64,000 bases of DNA from Actinoplanes xinjiangensis (GCF_003148685.1 NZ_QGGR01000008.1:186001-250000); one strand, 5' to 3'. Counted from the first letter of the stretch, positions 1 to 10,045 are shown. Translations and numbers: made by a program. Notes: generated from the sequence alone by a model not told the origin.

Positions 1-1899
<1,899 letters not shown>

Positions 1900-1965
1900 G
1901 GGCGACTCCTGGCGTGAGAAGGTCGAGAAGCAACCTCCCCCTCTGTCATACCCAGATTGCGGCAT

Positions 1966-2055
1966 TTCAGAGTTGCCAACCCGCGCGGTCCTTTTGCCTG
2001 AAAGTTTCCGGGGAGGATTTGCCTCTTCGGCGCCGCGTCAACGGACTCTCCCGCG
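1966..2055 (-). promoter_or_regulatory. Glycine riboswitch in the gcvP leader
   Basis: Read on the minus strand, the leader carries the hallmark glycine-aptamer pieces in order: GCGGGAGAGTCC, then GCGCCGAAGAGGCAA, CCTCCCCGGAAAC, TTTCAGGCAAAAGGACCG, and a closing GGCAACTCTG. The GGGAGAG/CTCTG strands pair to form P1. I see one complete aptamer, not an obvious tandem pair. About 65 nt separate it from the gcvP ATG. In the family, glycine binding turns on glycine cleavage genes; whether control here is transcriptional or translational cannot be told by eye. Confidence 0.9.
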
Positions 2056-2111
2056 CTGCGACCAACCTACCAGCGGCCCCGGGGAAGATCGGGAGTCCTA
2101 GGGTGTGCGAT

Positions 2112-3107
2112 GTGACGTACTTCCCTGCCGCCGACCGCTACGCCGACATGATCTACCGCCGTGCCGGTCGCAGTGGCCTCAAGCTCCCCGCCATCAGCCT
2201 GGGTCTCTGGCACAACTTCGGTGACGGCCGTCCCGCCGACCGCCAGCGCGACATCGTCCGCCGGGCCTTCGACCTCGGCGTGACGCACTTCGACCTGGCC
2301 AACAACTACGGGCCCCCGCCGGGCAGCGCCGAGACCAACTTCGGCCGCATCCTGGCCGCCGACCTCGCCGCCCACCGCGACGAGCTGATCATCTCGACCA
2401 AGGCCGGCTACACCATGTGGGACGGCCCGTACGGCGACTGGGGCTCCCGCAAATACCTGGTCTCGTCGCTGGACCAGTCGCTGCGACGGCTCGGCCTCGA
2501 CTACGTCGACGTGTTCTACCACCACCGGCCCGACCCCGAGACCCCGCTCGAGGAGACGATGACCGCGCTCGACGCGATCGTCCGCTCCGGCAAGGCGCTC
2601 TACGTCGGCATCAGCAACTACAAGAGCGAGCAGGCCGCGCGGGCCGCCGACATCCTGCGGGAACTGGGCACGCCGCTGCTGATCCACCAGCCGTCCTACT
2701 CGATGCTCAACCGGTGGATCGAGCACGACCGGCTGCTGGACACCCTGGAGGCCGCCGGGGCCGGCTGCATCGCGTTCAGCCCGTTGCAGCAGGGCCTGCT
2801 CACCGACCGCTACCTGACCGGCATCCCCGAGGACTCCCGGATCCGGACCAGCGTGTTCCTCAACGAGAGCGCCCTGGACGCCAAGACCCTCGGCCGGCTG
2901 CACTCGCTCAACGACATCGCCAAGCGGCGTGGGCAGACCCTCGCCCAGCTGGCGCTCGCCTGGGCGCTGCGCGACCCGCGGATGACCAGCCTGATCATCG
3001 GCGCGTCCAGCGTCCGGCAGCTGGAGAACAACGTGGCCGCCCTCGGCAACCTCGCACTCGACCGCAGCGAGCTCGACGAAATCGACGCGACGGTCCTTGA
3101 TCTCTAG
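2112..3107 (+). CDS. Aldo/keto reductase, YghZ/GpR-like
   Basis: A soluble NADPH-dependent aldo/keto reductase of 331 residues, closest in pattern to the L-glyceraldehyde-3-phosphate/methylglyoxal reductase group. The GTG start at 2112 gives an N-terminus (VTYFPAADRYADM, then GRSGLKLPAISLGLWHNFG) that matches this subfamily. AGG sits 9-10 nt upstream; an in-frame GTG at 2103 is an alternative. Visible barrel motifs are the FDLANNYG active-site region (Asp/Tyr), the catalytic Lys in ISTKAGY, the HHRPDPETP strand, and the C-terminal cofactor loop around LIIGASSVRQLENNVAAL. It is divergent from gcvP and starts only about 55 nt from the riboswitch. The substrate is not determinable from sequence. 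Confidence 0.9.
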   Translation: MTYFPAADRYADMIYRRAGRSGLKLPAISLGLWHNFGDGRPADRQRDIVRRAFDLGVTHFDLANNYGPPPGSAETNFGRILAADLAAHRDELIISTKAGYTMWDGPYGDWGSRKYLVSSLDQSLRRLGLDYVDVFYHHRPDPETPLEETMTALDAIVRSGKALYVGISNYKSEQAARAADILRELGTPLLIHQPSYSMLNRWIEHDRLLDTLEAAGAGCIAFSPLQQGLLTDRYLTGIPEDSRIRTSVFLNESALDAKTLGRLHSLNDIAKRRGQTLAQLALAWALRDPRMTSLIIGASSVRQLENNVAALGNLALDRSELDEIDATVLDL

Positions 3108-3124
3108 CCGTATCCTCCGGCCTC

Positions 3125-3799
3125 ATGATCGACCTCGTCGAACGGCACACGGCCCTCGCGGTCGTGGTCGGGTCGCGCGCCTATGGACTCCACGGGCCCG
3201 GCTCCGACCACGACCGGCGAGGGGTGTTCGTGGCGCCGACCCGCGACTTCTGGACCCTCGACAAACCGCCCACCCACCTGGACGGGCCGGCCGAGGAACA
3301 GTTCTCGTGGGAGATCGAGCGGTTCTGCACCCTCGCACTCCAGGCCAACCCGACGGTCCTGGAAGTGCTCTGGTCGCCGCTGGTCTCGTCCCGGAACACC
3401 GACGGCGACGCGCTCGTCGCGATCCGGCGGGCGTTCCTGTCCCGGCGGGTCGCCGAGACCTACGGCAGCTACGCCCGCGACCAGCTCACCAAGGTCGCCA
3501 ACCGGCGGGAACGGACCGGGGAGGTCAACTTCAAGCAGGCCATGCACATGGTGCGGCTGCTGATGGCCGGGGTGCACGTGCTGCGTACCGGTGAGGTGCT
3601 CGTCGACGTGTCGGACCGGCGCGAGGAACTGCTGGCGGTCAAGCGCGGCGAACGCCCCTGGGACGAGGTGTCCGCGTGGGCCGGCCGGCTCCAGGAGGAA
3701 CTCGCCGCGGCGGCCGCCTCGACGTCGCTGCCCCCGGCCCCGGACCGGGCCGCGGTGGACCGGATGCTCGTGGCCGTACGAGAAAGGAATCTCCGATGA
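3125..3799 (+). CDS. RlaP-like nucleotidyltransferase (first of a tandem pair)
   Basis: A 224-residue predicted nucleotidyltransferase of the RlaP/YcgL type (polymerase-beta fold). The catalytic signature appears as GSRAYGLHGPGSDHDRRGVF near residues 16-35, with the paired acidic residues of the S-D-x-D motif. A helical C-terminal half contains FKQAMHMVRLLMAG and a RTGEVLVDVSDRREEL segment shared with the next gene. Its stop overlaps the next start by 4 bp (ATGA), so the two paralogues are translationally coupled. RlaP proteins are known from RNA-repair loci beside an RNA ligase, but no ligase is present here. The actual nucleotide substrate and target are unknown. Confidence 0.8.
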   Translation: MIDLVERHTALAVVVGSRAYGLHGPGSDHDRRGVFVAPTRDFWTLDKPPTHLDGPAEEQFSWEIERFCTLALQANPTVLEVLWSPLVSSRNTDGDALVAIRRAFLSRRVAETYGSYARDQLTKVANRRERTGEVNFKQAMHMVRLLMAGVHVLRTGEVLVDVSDRREELLAVKRGERPWDEVSAWAGRLQEELAAAAASTSLPPAPDRAAVDRMLVAVRERNLR

Positions 3800-4584
3800 C
3801 CACCGTCGTGCCGGAGTGGGCCGCCAACGCCGCCACCGCCCTGCCGTATCCCCTGCTCTTCGCCACCGTGAGCGGCGCGCACCTGTACGGTTTCGCCTCC
3901 GTCGACTCGGACCTGGACCTGCGCGCCTCGCACGTGCTGCCGCCGCACGAGGTCGTCGGCCTGCGCACCGGCCCCGACACGGTCGAGCACTCCGGGGTCC
4001 GCGACGGCGTCGAACTGGACATCGTCAGTCACGACCTGCTGAAGTTCGCCAAACTGCTGAACAGCCGCAACGGGTACGTCCTGGAACAGCTGATGTCACC
4101 GCTCGTGGTCGTCACCACCGACGTCCATGCCGCGTTGAAGTCGCTCGCGCCCGGGCTGATCACCAGTCATCACGCCCACCACTACCTCGGGTTCGCGGCC
4201 ACCCAGGACCGGCTCTACCACCGGATCGGGCAGCTCAAGCCCGCCCTCTACACGCTGCGGGTGCTGCTCACCGGCATCCACCTGATGCGCACCGGCGAAC
4301 TGGAGTGCGACCTGGGCGTCCTCGGCGAGAAGATCGCCTACGTCCCGGAGCTGATCGCCGCGAAACGCGAAGCCGAACACGGTCCGCTGCCGGCCCGCGC
4401 CGCCGCCCACCTCGCCGCCGACGTCCCGGCGCTGCGCGCCGACCTCGAACAGGCCCGGGACGACAGCAGACTCCCGGCGTACGCCGACCCGGCCGCCGTG
4501 GCGCAGCTGCACGACCTGGTCGTCCGCACCCGCCTGGCTCAGCCGTCCACGGCGACGCTGAGCAGCCCCTCCGGCGTTTCGTAG
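3796..4584 (+). CDS. RlaP-like nucleotidyltransferase (second of a tandem pair)
   Basis: A 262-residue paralogue of the preceding gene. Its signature reads TVSGAHLYGFASVDSDLDLR near residues 25-44: the GS of the first copy is SG here, but the S-D-x-D acidic pair is intact. Shared downstream blocks are LNSRNGYVLEQLMSPL, GQLKPALYTLRVLLTGIHLMRTGEL and EKIAYVPELIAAKREAE. The ATG is preceded by AAAGGA at a good distance and overlaps the upstream stop. The tandem arrangement suggests the two proteins act together, possibly as a heterodimer, but that is inference. No toxin or RNA ligase flanks them. Confidence 0.8.
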   Translation: MTTVVPEWAANAATALPYPLLFATVSGAHLYGFASVDSDLDLRASHVLPPHEVVGLRTGPDTVEHSGVRDGVELDIVSHDLLKFAKLLNSRNGYVLEQLMSPLVVVTTDVHAALKSLAPGLITSHHAHHYLGFAATQDRLYHRIGQLKPALYTLRVLLTGIHLMRTGELECDLGVLGEKIAYVPELIAAKREAEHGPLPARAAAHLAADVPALRADLEQARDDSRLPAYADPAAVAQLHDLVVRTRLAQPSTATLSSPSGVS

Positions 4585-4720
4585 AACAGGTACTCCCGGG
4601 GACGGCCGTTGCGCTCGCCGCACATGTCTGCCGGCGGGCCGGGCTCCGCTCCGTCACCGATCATCCGCAATGTCCGTGTCACGGTGGCCAATGTACGGGC
4701 GCACTGGAAGGATCGAGAAC

Positions 4721-5728
4721 ATGGAATACCGCTACATCGGGGGCAGCGGACTCCGCGTGAGTGAGCTGTGCCTCGGGACGATGACCTTCGGCAATGAGGC
4801 GGACGAGTCCGCCTCCCACGAGATCCTGGATCGCTACGCCGAGGCGGGCGGTGACTTCATCGACACCGCCGACGTATATTCCGGCGGCGCCTCCGAGGAG
4901 ATCATCGGCCGCTGGCTGGCCCGGCAGCGGCGCGACTCGCTGGTCATCGCGACCAAGGGGTTCTGGGCGACCGGGGACGCCGGCAACGACCACGGCGGCG
5001 GGCGCAAACACCTGATCTCCGCCGTGCACGCCAGCCTGCGACGGCTCGGCACCGACTACATCGACCTGTATCAGCTGCACTGCTTCGACGAGACGACACC
5101 CGTCGAGGAGACCCTGTCGACACTGGACACGCTCGTGCGTACCGGGCTGGTCCGGCATCTCGGGGTGTCAAATTACGCGGCGTGGCAGTTGCAGAAGTCG
5201 GTGGACGTCGCCCGGTTCCGCGGGTGGGAGCCGTTCGTGGCCGCGCAGCCGCTCTACAACCTCATCGACCGGGAGATCGAGACCGAACTCGTACCGGTCT
5301 GCCGCAACGAGGGCGTCGGCATCATCCCGTGGTCGCCGATGCGCGGCGGCTGGCTGACCGGCAAATACCGGCGCGGCATGACGTCGGCGCCGGCCGGCAG
5401 CCGCTGGGACGGCGACAAGCAGCCGTGGCTCGGCAACTGGCAGGACAGCGTCGACGAGCGCGTCTGGCGGGTCACCGACGCGCTGATCGACGTCGCGTCC
5501 ACGCTCGACCGCAGCCCCGCCCAGGTGGCGTTGCGCTGGCTGCTGCAACGCCCCGGGGTGACCGCCCCGATCATCGGCGCCCGCACGACCGAGCAGCTGT
5601 CCGACAACCTCGGCGCGACCGGCTGGAGCCTCGACGAGAAACACCTGGAGCAGCTGACCGCCGCCGGTGAGCAGCCGCTGCCGTACCCGCACGCCTACCT
5701 GGCCCGCTCGCCGCGCCGCCGCCCGTGA
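4721..5728 (+). CDS. Aldo/keto reductase
   Basis: A 335-residue NADP-dependent aldo/keto reductase. The ATG at 4721 gives MEYRYIGGSGLRVSELCLGTMTFGN, the standard beginning of the family, and GGATCGAG lies just upstream. An earlier in-frame ATG at 4670 would add 17 uncharacteristic residues. Motifs are FIDTADVYSGGASEE (catalytic Asp and Tyr), VIATKGF (catalytic Lys), LYQLHCFDETTP (His), the FVAAQPLYNLIDREIE strand, and the cofactor-binding segment PIIGARTTEQLSDNLGA. It is not closely similar to the reductase at 2112, so the two are not a recent duplication. The next gene begins inside its stop codon, suggesting cotranscription. Substrate unknown. Confidence 0.9.
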   Translation: MEYRYIGGSGLRVSELCLGTMTFGNEADESASHEILDRYAEAGGDFIDTADVYSGGASEEIIGRWLARQRRDSLVIATKGFWATGDAGNDHGGGRKHLISAVHASLRRLGTDYIDLYQLHCFDETTPVEETLSTLDTLVRTGLVRHLGVSNYAAWQLQKSVDVARFRGWEPFVAAQPLYNLIDREIETELVPVCRNEGVGIIPWSPMRGGWLTGKYRRGMTSAPAGSRWDGDKQPWLGNWQDSVDERVWRVTDALIDVASTLDRSPAQVALRWLLQRPGVTAPIIGARTTEQLSDNLGATGWSLDEKHLEQLTAAGEQPLPYPHAYLARSPRRRP

Positions 5729-6306
5729 ACGTCGTCACCACCCACGACTGGGACGCCGGGGCAGGCAAAGTCCGGCGGCACGAGAAGGTCCAGTTCTCCG
5801 CGCTCGACCTGTGCGAGACCGACCTGGAGGGCATCGAGTTCTCCGAGTGCGTCTTCCGCGACGCCCGGTTCAACCGCTCCCGGCACGCCGACGTGGCGTT
5901 CCTGAACTGCCGGTTCGTCAACTGCAACTTCTTCGACGCCACGTTCACCAACTGCAAGGCGGTCGGCAGCAGCTTCGAGGGGTGCTCGTTCGACCTGACC
6001 ACGGTCGACGGCGGGGACTGGTCGTTCATCGTGCTGCCCCGCACCGATCTGGGCAGTGCCACGTTCACCGGGGTGCGGATGCGCGAGGCCGACCTGACCG
6101 GCGTGCGCTGCCGTAACGGCACGATGCGCGGCCTCGACCTGTCCGCCGCCCAGCTGACCGGCGCCGACTTCACCGGTTGCGACCTGCGCGGCACGGACCT
6201 GCACGCCTTCGACCCGCGCACCCTGGAGATGCGCAACGCCGTCATCACCGCCGACCAGGCCGTCGTACTGGCGATGTCCCTGGGCCTGCAGATCCGCGAC
6301 GCCTGA
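5725..6306 (+). CDS. Pentapeptide-repeat protein
   Basis: A 193-residue protein in which nearly every fifth residue from about 30 to 165 is Leu or Phe within A(D/N)LxX-type repeats, for example CETDLEGIEF, FVNCNFFDATF, READLTGV and GADFTGCDLRGTDL. Such repeats fold into a right-handed quadrilateral beta helix. The first half uses many Phe/Cys-type repeats (CxF), as in Qnr/MfpA-like proteins. The GTG start overlaps the stop of the upstream reductase (GTGA). Some family members mimic DNA and protect gyrase; that role is possible but not shown here. A C-terminal non-repeat helix (ITADQAVVLAMSLGLQI) ends the protein. Confidence 0.85.
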   Translation: MNVVTTHDWDAGAGKVRRHEKVQFSALDLCETDLEGIEFSECVFRDARFNRSRHADVAFLNCRFVNCNFFDATFTNCKAVGSSFEGCSFDLTTVDGGDWSFIVLPRTDLGSATFTGVRMREADLTGVRCRNGTMRGLDLSAAQLTGADFTGCDLRGTDLHAFDPRTLEMRNAVITADQAVVLAMSLGLQIRDA

Positions 6307-6319
6307 ACCGCGGCCGTCG

Positions 6320-7069
6320 TCAGTGGCAGTGACCGTCGCGGCCGAGGGTGGTCTCGGCGGTCACCCCCGGCCGGGACCACTGCGGTGCGGGCCGGCCGGT
6401 CGGCCCCCAGGTGGGATCGCCGTTCCCGTCGATCCGCCAGTACCAGCACGGATCCTGGTCCGCCGCACGTCCGTCCGGGTTGTCCTGCCACGCCTCGCCC
6501 CGGCCGTACACGGTCATGTCGAGCAGGGCGAACGTCGGGTTCGTCACCTCGTTGCCGCGGCCGGTCGTGGAGTAGGTGAGGAACACCCGGTCCCCGGAGC
6601 GCAGGAAGCAGGACAGGTAGCCCATCTCCCCACCGACCGGCGGCGGGGCGTCGCGCACCGAATACCAGGGCTGGGTGTAGCCCATGAACTCGGTAAACGC
6701 GGCCACCTCCGGCCAGCTCCCGGTGGTGACGACGGCGAACGACACCCCGCGGGCGTTGAGGTAGACGGCGTCCCGCAGATGCCAGACTGCGTTGGTGCAG
6801 CCTTCGCACTGGCCCTGGTGCGGAGCGCCGTCATACCACATGTGCTGGTAGACGACGAGTTCGTCACGCCCCTGGAAGAGGCTGAGAAACGGAACCGGCC
6901 CGTCCGGCCCGACGACCGGGATCGCCGGGTCGACCTCCACCATCGGCAGCCGGCGCCGGGCCGCGGCGATCGCGTCGCCCTCCCGGGTGTGCGCCTTCTC
7001 CCGGATCAGGAGTTCGTCCCGGACGGCCTGCCAGGTCGCCCGGTCGACGACGGGTGGGGTGCTTCGCAT
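6320..7069 (-). CDS. DUF899 family thioredoxin-like protein
   Basis: A 249-residue cytosolic protein of the DUF899 family. The start at 7069 (MRSTPPVVDRATWQAVRDELL) is fixed by GGAGGACC 5 nt upstream. Recognisable blocks are LLIREKAHTREGDAIAAARRRLPMV, the QHMWYDG segment, then QCEGCTNAVWHLRDAVYLNARGV with a CxxC-like pair (C-E-G-C), and VTTGSWPEVAAFTEFMGY. These are typical of the family, which adopts a thioredoxin-like fold; the biochemical role is not established. It converges with the pentapeptide-repeat gene with only 13 bp between the stops. Confidence 0.85.
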   Translation of the reverse strand: MRSTPPVVDRATWQAVRDELLIREKAHTREGDAIAAARRRLPMVEVDPAIPVVGPDGPVPFLSLFQGRDELVVYQHMWYDGAPHQGQCEGCTNAVWHLRDAVYLNARGVSFAVVTTGSWPEVAAFTEFMGYTQPWYSVRDAPPPVGGEMGYLSCFLRSGDRVFLTYSTTGRGNEVTNPTFALLDMTVYGRGEAWQDNPDGRAADQDPCWYWRIDGNGDPTWGPTGRPAPQWSRPGVTAETTLGRDGHCH

Positions 7070-7198
7070 GGTGGTCCTCCACGAATCGATGGTCATCCCG
7101 GGATAGACCACCCGGCCGCCGGAAACTCATCGGTGAAAGATCGTCGTAGGAGCCCAGGTGTTTGCCTTCCGTACGGTGTGCCGGTTTACGCTGATGGC

Positions 7199-7540
7199 AT
7201 GTCTGTGAGTGCCGCCCCCGTTACACACCTCGCCCGGCCGCATCGGCCCGTGGTCGTGGCGGGGACCCTCGGCGAGTTGTGCGGGCCGACCACCGGGTTC
7301 GCCGAGCTGCCGCTGCGCCTGTGGTGGCACCCCGAGCGGGCCTTCGACCTGAGCCGGCACACCATGCTCCTGTGGATGTATGAGAACGTGCTCCGCGAGG
7401 CCATCCGCATCGACGAGCTGCGCAACCACCTCGACGGTGCGACGCTCGTGCGGGTGTGGCCGGAGCTCAACCTGCCCCGCGGCGTCCGTGCCGCCTGGGA
7501 GGCCCGCCACCCCCGGCTGCGCCTGCGCGCCGCCGGGTGA
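7199..7540 (+). CDS. Small conserved protein paired with an AbiEii-like nucleotidyltransferase
   Basis: A 113-residue protein (MSVSAAPVTHLARPHRPVVVAGTL...) with no domain I can name. It is rich in Leu, Arg and Trp (LPLRLWWHPERAFDLSRH, VRVWPELNLPRGVRAAWE) and has no membrane segment. Its stop overlaps the GTG of the AbiEii-like gene (GTGA), so the two are coupled. In classical AbiE type IV toxin-antitoxin systems, the gene in this position is a winged-helix antitoxin, AbiEi. This protein is much shorter and lacks an obvious winged helix, so it may be a different kind of partner. That functional link is inference from position. Confidence 0.7.
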   Translation: MSVSAAPVTHLARPHRPVVVAGTLGELCGPTTGFAELPLRLWWHPERAFDLSRHTMLLWMYENVLREAIRIDELRNHLDGATLVRVWPELNLPRGVRAAWEARHPRLRLRAAG

Positions 7541-8178
7541 GCGTCGACGACTTCTACCGCGACGTGGCCCGCATCGCTCTGGCCGTCGCCGACAAACACG
7601 GGTTCGTCCTCGGCGGTGGGGTCGCCTGGCTGGTCAACGGGCTGGTCGCCCGGCCCACCGAGGACATCGACCTGTTCACCGACACGGCCGGTGGGGTGGC
7701 GGCCGCCGCGGGTGAGGTCACCTCGGCGCTGACCGGGGCCGGCTACCGGGTGGTCCGTGAGGACGCCGACGAGTTGTTCGCCGGGATGGACGCCGACATC
7801 CAGGAGTTCCTGGTGGCCGGCGAGCACCGGGCGCTGCGTCTCACCCTGTGCCGCCTGGACCGCCATCGCGCGCCGGTGGTGATGGACGTAGGCCCGGTCA
7901 TGCACCTCGACGACCTGGTCGCCACGAAGGTCGCCGCCCTGGTCAACCGGCGTGAGGTGCGCGACTACATCGACGTGGCCGCGGCCCTGGAACGCTATCC
8001 CCTCGACCGTGTCCTCCAACTGGCACACGCCGCCGACCCGGCTCTCGACCCGGAGGACATCGCCGACGCCGGCCGCTACCTGGACCGGCTCGACGACGCC
8101 CGGTTCGGGCTCTACGGTCTGGACCGGGCCGCCATCGCCGACCTCCGTGACCGTTTGAAGGACTGGCCACGCACGTGA
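7537..8178 (+). CDS. AbiEii/AbiGii-like nucleotidyltransferase (toxin-family fold)
   Basis: A 213-residue nucleotidyltransferase. It shows FVLGGGVAWLVNGLVARPTEDIDLFTD near residues 20-46, the GG-(x)n-DhD signature of the AbiEii family, followed by LDDLVATKVAALVNRREVRDYIDVAAAL with the conserved Lys and (R/K)DhhD element. The GTG start overlaps the preceding stop. Family members in type IV systems add pyrimidines to tRNA 3' ends and are held in check by AbiEi. Many chromosomal actinobacterial copies of this fold are of unknown function. The following gene also begins inside this stop codon, giving a possible three-gene unit. Confidence 0.8.
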   Translation: MSVDDFYRDVARIALAVADKHGFVLGGGVAWLVNGLVARPTEDIDLFTDTAGGVAAAAGEVTSALTGAGYRVVREDADELFAGMDADIQEFLVAGEHRALRLTLCRLDRHRAPVVMDVGPVMHLDDLVATKVAALVNRREVRDYIDVAAALERYPLDRVLQLAHAADPALDPEDIADAGRYLDRLDDARFGLYGLDRAAIADLRDRLKDWPRT

Positions 8179-8486
8179 GGCTCACCGGAATCCTGGTCCC
8201 CGGCCGCCTCTACACGACCGCGGGCACACTGTTCGACCTGGCCGACCACATCCTCACCGGGCACGGCGACGCGGCCGAGCACATCACCTGGCTCGCCCCG
8301 GACGGCCTGCTCGACGTCGATCCGGAACCGTTCGTCCGGGTACACACCGAGGCCGCCCTGCACCGCCATCGAGGACTTCCTTCATCTCGTACGCTCGGAG
8401 AAGTCCACAACGGCACCATTCACCGTTCTCGGGAGTCCGCGCGAGGTCTCGTACCCTCCAGGCTCTTGAAGCGACCGCCGGGCTGA
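8175..8486 (+). CDS. Hypothetical protein, third in the AbiEii-like unit
   Basis: A 103-codon frame starting at a GTG that overlaps the AbiEii-like stop (GTGA). The first 65 or so residues look like coding sequence (MRLTGILVPGRLYTTAGTLFDLADHIL, then AAEHITWLAPDGLLDVDPEPFVRVH). The last third (HNGTIHRSRESARGLVPSRLLKRPPG) looks non-native, so the gene may be truncated or frameshifted near 8370. No family recognised. The coupled start is the main support. Confidence 0.45.
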   Translation: MRLTGILVPGRLYTTAGTLFDLADHILTGHGDAAEHITWLAPDGLLDVDPEPFVRVHTEAALHRHRGLPSSRTLGEVHNGTIHRSRESARGLVPSRLLKRPPG

Positions 8487-8525
8487 AGCGATCCGTCACC
8501 GCCGATGGGACGCTAGGGTTCGGCG

Positions 8526-9287
8526 GTGACCGTGTCGCCTGCGTCGAGGGCCGTCCAGCAGTATGCGGCGACCTCCGGAAACCTGACCGCCCGGATGGCG
8601 CTGCACGCCTACGGCACGAACCCGCAGGACTGGTTCGCCTTCGTGGCCGCGCATCTGCCGCGCGGCGGTGACGTCCTGGAGGTCGGGGCCGGCACGGGGG
8701 CGCTGTGGTCCCGGGTGGACCGGCGCGACCTGCGGCTGACGCTCACCGACTTCTCCCCCGCCATGTGCGACCGGCTGCGTGCGGTCGACGGCGCCGCGGT
8801 CCGCCGGTGCGACGCGACCCGGCTGCCGTTCGCCGCGGCCGCCTTCGACACGGTGATCGCCAACCACATGCTCTACCACCTGGACGATCCGGAGGCGGCG
8901 GTCCGCGAGTTCGCCCGGGTGCTGCGCCCTGACGGCCGGGTTCTCGTCGCCGTCAACGGGCGCGCCCACCACACCGCGATCATCGCGCTCGGCCCGGCGA
9001 TCGGGCGCCCCGACCTGGTCCTGTCGACCACGCACCACGACATCACCGCCGAGACCGTGCCGGGACTGCTGGGCCGCCACTTCGGCACCGTCACCGTCGA
9101 TCGCTATCCCGGCGATCTGGAGGTGCCCTCCCCCGAGCCGGTCATGGCCTATCTCGGCAGCATCGCCGCCGAACCGTTGACCGCCGGCCAGGAAGCCGCC
9201 GCCCGTGGCCTGATCGAGGCCCGGATCGCGGCCGACGGCGTGTTCCACATCCGCAGAGACACCGTCCTGATCACCGCGCGGCCGTAG
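8526..9287 (+). CDS. Class I SAM-dependent methyltransferase
   Basis: A 253-residue Rossmann-fold methyltransferase of the UbiE/Methyltransf_11 type. Motif I reads VLEVGAGTGALW near residue 50. The acidic residue of motif II follows in LTLTDFSPAMCDRLRA. Motif IV/post-IV appears as FDTVIANHMLYHLDDPEAAVREFARVLRPDGRVLVAVNG. The C-terminal part (DLEVPSPEPVMAYLGSIA) resembles small-molecule methyltransferases. The start is a GTG with no strong ribosome site. Substrate unknown; it stands alone between unrelated genes. Confidence 0.85.
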   Translation: MTVSPASRAVQQYAATSGNLTARMALHAYGTNPQDWFAFVAAHLPRGGDVLEVGAGTGALWSRVDRRDLRLTLTDFSPAMCDRLRAVDGAAVRRCDATRLPFAAAAFDTVIANHMLYHLDDPEAAVREFARVLRPDGRVLVAVNGRAHHTAIIALGPAIGRPDLVLSTTHHDITAETVPGLLGRHFGTVTVDRYPGDLEVPSPEPVMAYLGSIAAEPLTAGQEAAARGLIEARIAADGVFHIRRDTVLITARP

Positions 9288-9344
9288 CCGGGGGTGCGTG
9301 TCCTTTCGGGTCCGCGGCGGTGGACGGCGTTATTCTGGTAGGGC

Positions 9345-9851
9345 ATGACCGATTCACAGCAGCCGTTCCGTGAGGCTTCATCGCAGCCGTTTCCTGAAGG
9401 CTCACCGCAGCCGTTCCGTGAGGCTTCATCGCAGCCGTTCCGCGAAGCGGATGCCATGCCGCCGGGTTCTGTCCGGCCCGCCAGCGATGTCGATGGACAC
9501 GTCGCCGCCTACGTCGCGGCCTTCGCCACCGGGTCGAGCGCCGTGATGGACCGGCTCTACGAACCGGACGCCGTTCTGGTTCCGCAGCCGGGCACGCCGT
9601 TGACGAGCGCGGCCGAGCGCCGGGCCGCGTACGAGCATCTTCTCGGGTTCGGTGTCCCGATGGTCGCCGGAACCAGGCACCTCTACGTCGCGGGCGACAT
9701 CGCCCTGTCGGTCGTCGACTGGTCGATGCGCGGCACCGCCCGCCAGGGCCATCCGCTCGATCTGAGCGGTGTCGCCGCCGATGTGCTCCGCCGGGGAGCC
9801 GACGGGCGCTGGCGGTATCTCATCAACAATCCGTTCGGCACCGGTTCCTGA
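9345..9851 (+). CDS. SnoaL/NTF2-like protein with four N-terminal octapeptide repeats
   Basis: A 168-residue protein. Residues 6-37 are four tandem octapeptides (QPFREASS, QPFPEGSP, QPFREASS, QPFREADA) encoded by exact 24-bp units. They are followed by an NTF2/SnoaL-like alpha+beta domain (VAAYVAAFATGSSAVMDRLYEPDAVLV, ERRAAYEHLLGFGVPM, ALSVVDWSMRG, GRWRYLINNPFG). The domain is of the DUF4440 kind and usually binds small molecules. The repeat tail is proline-rich and probably disordered. Alternative starts inside the repeat region are possible, but the ATG at 9345 keeps all units in frame. Confidence 0.75.
   Translation: MTDSQQPFREASSQPFPEGSPQPFREASSQPFREADAMPPGSVRPASDVDGHVAAYVAAFATGSSAVMDRLYEPDAVLVPQPGTPLTSAAERRAAYEHLLGFGVPMVAGTRHLYVAGDIALSVVDWSMRGTARQGHPLDLSGVAADVLRRGADGRWRYLINNPFGTGS
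9360..9455 (+). repeat. Four tandem 24-bp coding repeats
   Basis: Units begin at 9360, 9384, 9408 and 9432. Units 1 and 3 are identical; units 2 and 4 differ by a few substitutions. All are multiples of three and stay in frame, so copy number can vary without destroying the gene. Confidence 0.9.
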
Positions 9852-10045
9852 GCGGATCGGCCGCTGACATCACCGCCGGTGTCAGCGGCCGACCCGTCCC
9901 TTCCCCGCATTCCCCGGCCCTTCCTGACCTCGCAGCCTTCGCGATCCTCTGGCCCTCCGGACCCTTCGCCGGCGCGCCCCGGCCGGGCGGGTCTGATCGC
10001 CGTCTCGGGTGCTGCGGGATGGGCGGGTCCGGAAGAATGTCCGCC

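Noticed and set aside
9360..9455. Regularly spaced repeats as a possible CRISPR array
   Set aside because: Units are contiguous with no spacers, and they encode in-frame octapeptides.
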